Shown: piece by piece, positions 33,795 through 37,438 of the stretch
Numbering within the stretch: position 1 is the first letter of the stretch
How the letters are laid out: every line of letters begins with the position of its first letter
DNA from: Desulfocapsaceae bacterium
GTDB lineage: Bacteria; Desulfobacterota; Desulfobulbia; Desulfobulbales; Desulfocapsaceae
Length of the DNA stretch: 37,438 nucleotides
Reading direction: 5' to 3'
Assembly: GCA_028697885.1 (NCBI GenBank)
Contig: JAQVER010000038.1
Coordinates: 1 to 37,438 of the forward strand
Program-made: the position numbers and the translations under genes
The notes under the pieces: model-generated
The model's database searches: none
The model's input: the letters and a program-made list of their open reading frames with translations, nothing else
What the model was told of the DNA's origin: nothing

Positions 33795-35945
33795 TCAGGA
33801 AAGGCCCTGTAAATAGTTAAAGGTGAAGGTGTCCGGCAGAGGCTGATCTGAGGCCAGGGTTGCCAGGATTTTCTGCCCTTTGGATGAACCTGTGCTGCAC
33901 TGGCTCAAATCAACGATTATGTGAGCACATCCCATTTCTTTTATCTCCTGCAAATAGCCCAGCAGGGAAAAATCCCGACCATGCATGACCTCGGTAAGGC
34001 CGGTATCAGTGAAGATGCGGTATGTCTCATCGCTGTCGGAATGGAGTACATTGCCGGAACGCAACCCCTTGATCGGGATTCGGGACAGGAGCAAGGTGAC
34101 AGGGCTGTACACTGTCAGGGCCAGGGGGATAGTCAGGGGTCGATGGAAGAGGTTGCTGATATTTGTGCGTTCATCTTCCAGGCTCAGGGTAAGCTCGGCC
34201 AGCCCCAGCTCCTGCCAGGCCAGCGCCGCCTGACTGTTCAGGGTGTAACAGCGGAAGCCTCCAAGCAGGACAACATCAGCAAGCCCGGCAAACAGGGGGA
34301 TATGGCCCAGATTGTTAATCCTGAATTGCCGGTACCCCAGCCCGTAGAGCATCTGCACAGCGTGCCGGTATTCGATCCAATCGGGACCAAAGAGCATGGC
34401 CGGGATCTCCCAGATCAGCCGTTCTTTTTTTGGTTTTAATAGGTGCTGGGCTCCCTGGAGGTCAGCAATATTTCTGGGGTTCAATGGCAGCTCCAGTCGG
34501 GCCACCTGCGGCAAATCATCCAGCAGGCCTATATCTCTTAAATCACGGCCTCGAACCGTGAGTTCTTGTATCATGGTTGTTTCCGGCGCAATTTCCGGTA
34601 ACAGGCTGGCTAAGGCCTTGCTGAAGGAGGAGTCTGGCTGTTTTTTCTCTTGGGCATCGGTTTCTGGTGCTGCCAGCACCTTGGCCAGACGCTCCTGACA
34701 TGCATCCGGGCTCAGGGTGAAGAGCGGCCTGCCGCCCACCTTGAGCACCGCATCCCCTACCCGGAAAAATTTCTTTTCCGGGATCTTGACCTGGACAAAA
34801 TCACCGGCCTTGACCACCTTCACCTTTTTCTTTTCGCAGAACAGTTCCCGCACCGTAAAGCTGGTACCGGTCTGATCATTCTGCGGCTGGACACGGATGC
34901 GGTCGCCCACATGCAGCCGTTCCTTGGCTGTAAAACCGATCATGCCGCCTCGCAACGATACGATATCACCAAGAGGACGCCCCAAACCCCCATGCTGGGC
35001 CGAATCGGCAATACCGGTGGGCACGAATCCGGTGAGAAAACCCTTGGTGGCCTGACGGCCAAAAGACAGTTCCAGATGTTCGGCAGCCTCCTGGAGGGCG
35101 TTCTTGCGCCGGCTCTCTGGGGCATCGAGCATCAGGCGGTAGGCCGCCACCACCCGGGCCACATACTCGGCGCTCTTCATCCGTCCCTCGATCTTGAAGC
35201 TCATGACCCCTGCCTTGAGCAGTTGGGGCAGAAGCTCGATGGCGCTGAGATCGCTGGTGGAGAAATGGTAGCCCGGCTTTTTGCGGTTATGCAGACGGCG
35301 GCGGCAGGGTTGGGCGCAGCGGCCGCGGTTGCCGCTGGTGCCGGTCAGGGCCGAGGAGAATAAACACTGGCCGGAGATGGAAAAGCAGAGGGCCCCATGA
35401 ATAAAATGTTCCAGCTCGATGGTGGTCTGACTGCGGACCTCGGCTATCTCGGCCAGGGACAGCTCACGGGCCAGCACCGCCCGCGTAAAGCCCATCTGTT
35501 CCAGCATCTTGACTCCGGCCGCATTATGGACGGTCATCTGGGTGGAGGCATGGAGGGGGAGCTGGGGAAAATGGTCACGGGCCAGCCGCCAGACCCCGAG
35601 GTCCTGGATAATCAGGCCATCGACAGGGATCGCGGCCAGGGAGGCGAGGATATCCACCAGTCGGGGCAGCTCGGCCTCTTTGATCAGGGTGTTGAGGGTG
35701 ACATAGAGGTGCTTCTTCTGGCTGTGGGCGTAAGTCGTCATCCGTTCCACATCGGCCAGGGTGAAATTGCGGGCCTTGGCCCGGGCGGAGAATTCCTTGA
35801 GCCCGCAGTAGACCGCGTCGGCGCCATGATCGAGGGCGGCAAAAAAGGCCTCAATACTGCCGGCCGGGGCCAGCAGCTCAGATTTGACTGATTTTGCAGG
35901 GGCAGAAAAGTTCTTTGGTAACACTTCGCCACGTTTTGTCTTCAT
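33795..35945 (-). CDS. Peptidase U32 family protein, RlhA-like
   Basis: A 716-aa U32 protein. Landmarks are ELLAPAGSIEAFFAALDHGA (N terminus), ADAVYCGLKEFSARAKARNF, LHASTQMTVHN, the FIHGALCFSISGQCLFSS signature and GRCAQPCRRRL, with Cys residues that in this family bind an Fe-S cluster, and FKIEGRMKSAEYVA. C-terminal domains follow, as in the long (650-700 aa) E. coli YdcP/RlhA type. RlhA is involved in hydroxylation of C2501 in 23S rRNA; TrhP (YegQ) is shorter. RlhA-like assignment rests on length and motif resemblance. No clear Shine-Dalgarno; start at 35945 assumed. Confidence 0.85.
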   Translation of the reverse strand: MKTKRGEVLPKNFSAPAKSVKSELLAPAGSIEAFFAALDHGADAVYCGLKEFSARAKARNFTLADVERMTTYAHSQKKHLYVTLNTLIKEAELPRLVDILASLAAIPVDGLIIQDLGVWRLARDHFPQLPLHASTQMTVHNAAGVKMLEQMGFTRAVLARELSLAEIAEVRSQTTIELEHFIHGALCFSISGQCLFSSALTGTSGNRGRCAQPCRRRLHNRKKPGYHFSTSDLSAIELLPQLLKAGVMSFKIEGRMKSAEYVARVVAAYRLMLDAPESRRKNALQEAAEHLELSFGRQATKGFLTGFVPTGIADSAQHGGLGRPLGDIVSLRGGMIGFTAKERLHVGDRIRVQPQNDQTGTSFTVRELFCEKKKVKVVKAGDFVQVKIPEKKFFRVGDAVLKVGGRPLFTLSPDACQERLAKVLAAPETDAQEKKQPDSSFSKALASLLPEIAPETTMIQELTVRGRDLRDIGLLDDLPQVARLELPLNPRNIADLQGAQHLLKPKKERLIWEIPAMLFGPDWIEYRHAVQMLYGLGYRQFRINNLGHIPLFAGLADVVLLGGFRCYTLNSQAALAWQELGLAELTLSLEDERTNISNLFHRPLTIPLALTVYSPVTLLLSRIPIKGLRSGNVLHSDSDETYRIFTDTGLTEVMHGRDFSLLGYLQEIKEMGCAHIIVDLSQCSTGSSKGQKILATLASDQPLPDTFTFNYLQGLS

Positions 35946-36083
35946 ATGACATACTTTAAATGCATTCTTTGAAAGAAAAACAGGCTTAAGGAAGTGCCAT
36001 TCGGCTCCGTCCCCATTTTTTACGCCATTTTTTACAACAGGTGGCGCTTCACCGGAATAGGTTTGTTGAAAGTGATAACGTTC

Positions 36084-36488
36084 TTAAAAAGAACCTCGTA
36101 GCTCCATTCCGATATACTGTCCTTTCGCAGAGGAGTTCGTGACCACAGGTGATAAGATATAACGATCCGTCACCCAGGCACCAATCGCTGAACCAATCAT
36201 GTGTGAGGTAGCATCGAGCAGTTGTCCCCACGCATTGCCATGGAGTGCGCATTCTACACCTTGCTCAGCGAAGATGGCAACAGTGCTGACTCCAAAGCCG
36301 ATCATGCCTCTATTCTCCCGATATTCTGGATAATAACGATCGACTGCCCACGTAATACCACCGGCCATTACGACCCCACCTATTGCATGACTCATCTCAC
36401 TTTGTACGCTGTTATTAGCATGGCCATCGGTGGTAACTAAAGTGACGATGGCGATGAAGGTGCAGAAAAGAGTTATTGTGATTTTCAT
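36084..36488 (-). CDS. Small exported protein, function unknown
   Basis: A 134-aa protein with an N-terminal signal peptide (ITLFCTFIAIVTLVTTDGHA, then NNSVQS). The mature part has SHAIGGVVMAGGITWAVDRY, PEYRENRGMIGFGVSTVA and ATSHMIGSAIGAWVTDRYIL. The Ser-His and Asp-Arg-Tyr pairs and small-residue helices suggest a YfiM-like or small lipoprotein-type fold, but there is no lipobox Cys and I cannot name a family. GGAG stands seven bases before the ATG at 36488. Confidence 0.65.
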   Translation of the reverse strand: MKITITLFCTFIAIVTLVTTDGHANNSVQSEMSHAIGGVVMAGGITWAVDRYYPEYRENRGMIGFGVSTVAIFAEQGVECALHGNAWGQLLDATSHMIGSAIGAWVTDRYILSPVVTNSSAKGQYIGMELRGSF

Positions 36489-36893
36489 TTTTACTCCAAT
36501 AAAAAATAGATTCGTCTTCTTTGAAACTGGACTCGCTAAAAACGCTCACTCCGACAATGTAAAATATTTATCGCACACTTGGGGAAGAATGAGAATGGGA
36601 CCTGATATTGATATGCCGTTCGACAGTTCTCTTCTCAGGCGCACCACCACTCTTATTCGCCAGATATATCAAAAACATCAACAATAGTCATCACTTTGTT
36701 GACCTTCCGTTTACCTTGGTCGTCCCGGCGTTTAGAGTCGAACAAATCTTGTCAGCACAGCTTCAAGTTCGTCCTTAAACCGCTTGCTGCCTGGTACGGT
36801 ACTCCTTTTCAGTGCATCGCGGATCGCTTTTATGGAAACATCATCTGCGACAGGATTAAATCAGTCTCAGACGTCACTGAAAAGATTGTGTTG
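36489..36893. other. Intergenic region containing a transposase relic
   Basis: No intact gene. The only recognisable content is the RAYT-like remnant at 36732-36860. The plus-strand frame at 36430-36687 shows no family features. Confidence 0.45.
36732..36860 (-). pseudogene. RAYT/IS200-like transposase C-terminal relic
   Basis: A 42-codon open stretch reads IKAIRDALKRSTVPGSKRFK, then DELEAVLTR, the characteristic C-terminal tail of Y1_Tnp REP-associated transposases (IRDAL, FK-E-I-E). It is bounded by an in-frame TGA upstream; after TAA the same frame reads TPGRPR, the usual ending. No HUH motif or start remains, so it is a fragment. Confidence 0.6.
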
Positions 36894-37438
36894 TTAACGG
36901 AACTTTGCCCGGACCCTATCGACAATCTCGGTCAGTTCGGGCAATTTCAGCCAGTGCAGCACCACGGTATAGAGAGACGCTGCCAGAAAAACCAACAGAA
37001 GAACGGCAACAAGCTGCTGAATCAGATTCCCGGTCAGAAAGCCAGCCAGCTTCATCTTGACCAAAAAGAGGAGCAGGCTCATACAGATGGTGGCGATGAA
37101 AATCTTGGATACCCCCCGGAAAAGTACACGCAACGGATAGCCATCCATCTTCCGATAGAGCACCGCACTTAAAAAAAGAAAATTGAGAAACATGGTACAG
37201 GAGGTGGAAAGGGCAATGGCCTTATGTTGAAAGAAAGTAATGGTCAGATTGATGATCACGATATTGGCAAGCACGGCGAGGAAACTGGCCATCACCGGAT
37301 AACGGGTATCATCGAGGGCGTAGAAGACCGGCACCAGGATCTTGTTGGCCGAATAGGCGAAAAGCCCGATTGCGTAGAGGGTCAGGGTCTGGGCGGTGGC
37401 CACGGTGTCGAAGGCGGTGAAGGCCCCCCGTTCAAAGA
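36894..37438 (-). CDS. murJ: MurJ lipid II flippase, C-terminal part
   Basis: Partial gene: the frame runs beyond the window end, with LFERGAFTAFDTVATAQTLT in the visible start. MurJ flips lipid II across the inner membrane in peptidoglycan synthesis. The visible ~180 residues contain the ALDDTRYPV loop and several membrane segments, ending in a basic KLPELTEIVDRVRAKFR tail. The protein normally has 14 helices, so about two thirds lies outside. The stop is at 36894. Confidence 0.9.
   Translation of the reverse strand, partial: FERGAFTAFDTVATAQTLTLYAIGLFAYSANKILVPVFYALDDTRYPVMASFLAVLANIVIINLTITFFQHKAIALSTSCTMFLNFLFLSAVLYRKMDGYPLRVLFRGVSKIFIATICMSLLLFLVKMKLAGFLTGNLIQQLVAVLLLVFLAASLYTVVLHWLKLPELTEIVDRVRAKFR

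Noticed and set aside
34650..35363. Plus-strand frame of 237 codons
   Set aside because: Antisense to the U32 gene in a GC-rich segment; no recognisable domain and typical of a shadow frame.

Overview
The window looks like chromosomal DNA from a Gram-negative sulfate-reducer-type bacterium of the Desulfobacterota, probably near the Desulfobulbaceae/Desulfocapsaceae. This is an inference from the gene content: tandem citramalate synthase and aspartate kinase, a YcgR-like PilZ protein, a Rho-N mini-protein, a DUF4911 gene and SBBP-propeller exported proteins. No rRNA, tRNA or CRISPR array was seen. Nearly all genes lie on the minus strand.

Layout. (1) 78-5988: ldcA and type III pantothenate kinase (overlapping, minus), then cutA with a ten-cysteine mini-protein (plus), a PilZ protein, Hsp20, a Rho-N/SAP mini-protein and a SagB-type nitroreductase. 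(2) 6077-9966: rlmN, a radical SAM protein, a REP-like hairpin, serC and trmL. (3) 10075-20597: a long minus-strand core of PHP phosphoesterase, miaB, DUF4911, purB, recJ, miaA, a ComEA-like HhH protein, cimA and lysC. It covers tRNA modification, purine synthesis, recombination, and the citramalate (isoleucine) and aspartate pathways. (4) 20954-22943: ferritin and an amidohydrolase-fold protein that has lost most of its metal ligands (plus). (5) 23071-28338: an exported-protein cluster with an SBBP beta-propeller, an S74 endosialidase-chaperone protein, a small exported protein and a thrombospondin-type-3 protein. (6) 27.3-33.7 kb: an accessory stretch with relics (two fragments like the amidohydrolase gene, a probable group II intron 5' piece, a VapC tail), a 1201-aa YobI-like P-loop ATPase and small membrane proteins. 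(7) 33795-37438: a U32 peptidase-family (RlhA-like) protein, a small exported protein, a RAYT transposase relic and the 3' part of murJ, which runs off the window.

The most striking observation is in purB. The frame is cut by an in-frame TAG exactly where the family has Gln in a conserved VVK-Q-EGGDNDL motif, and another 70 codons of well-conserved C-terminal adenylosuccinate lyase follow in the same frame. Four genes here (trmL, miaB, recJ, cimA) use TAG as their ordinary stop, so a global reassignment is unlikely. The choices are a nonsense mutation, an assembly error, or suppression/recoding. Other second-look items are the pseudo-amidohydrolase and its relics, a riboswitch-like leader with a terminator before lysC, a perfect palindrome before ferritin, and a C-terminal FPW motif shared by two exported proteins.
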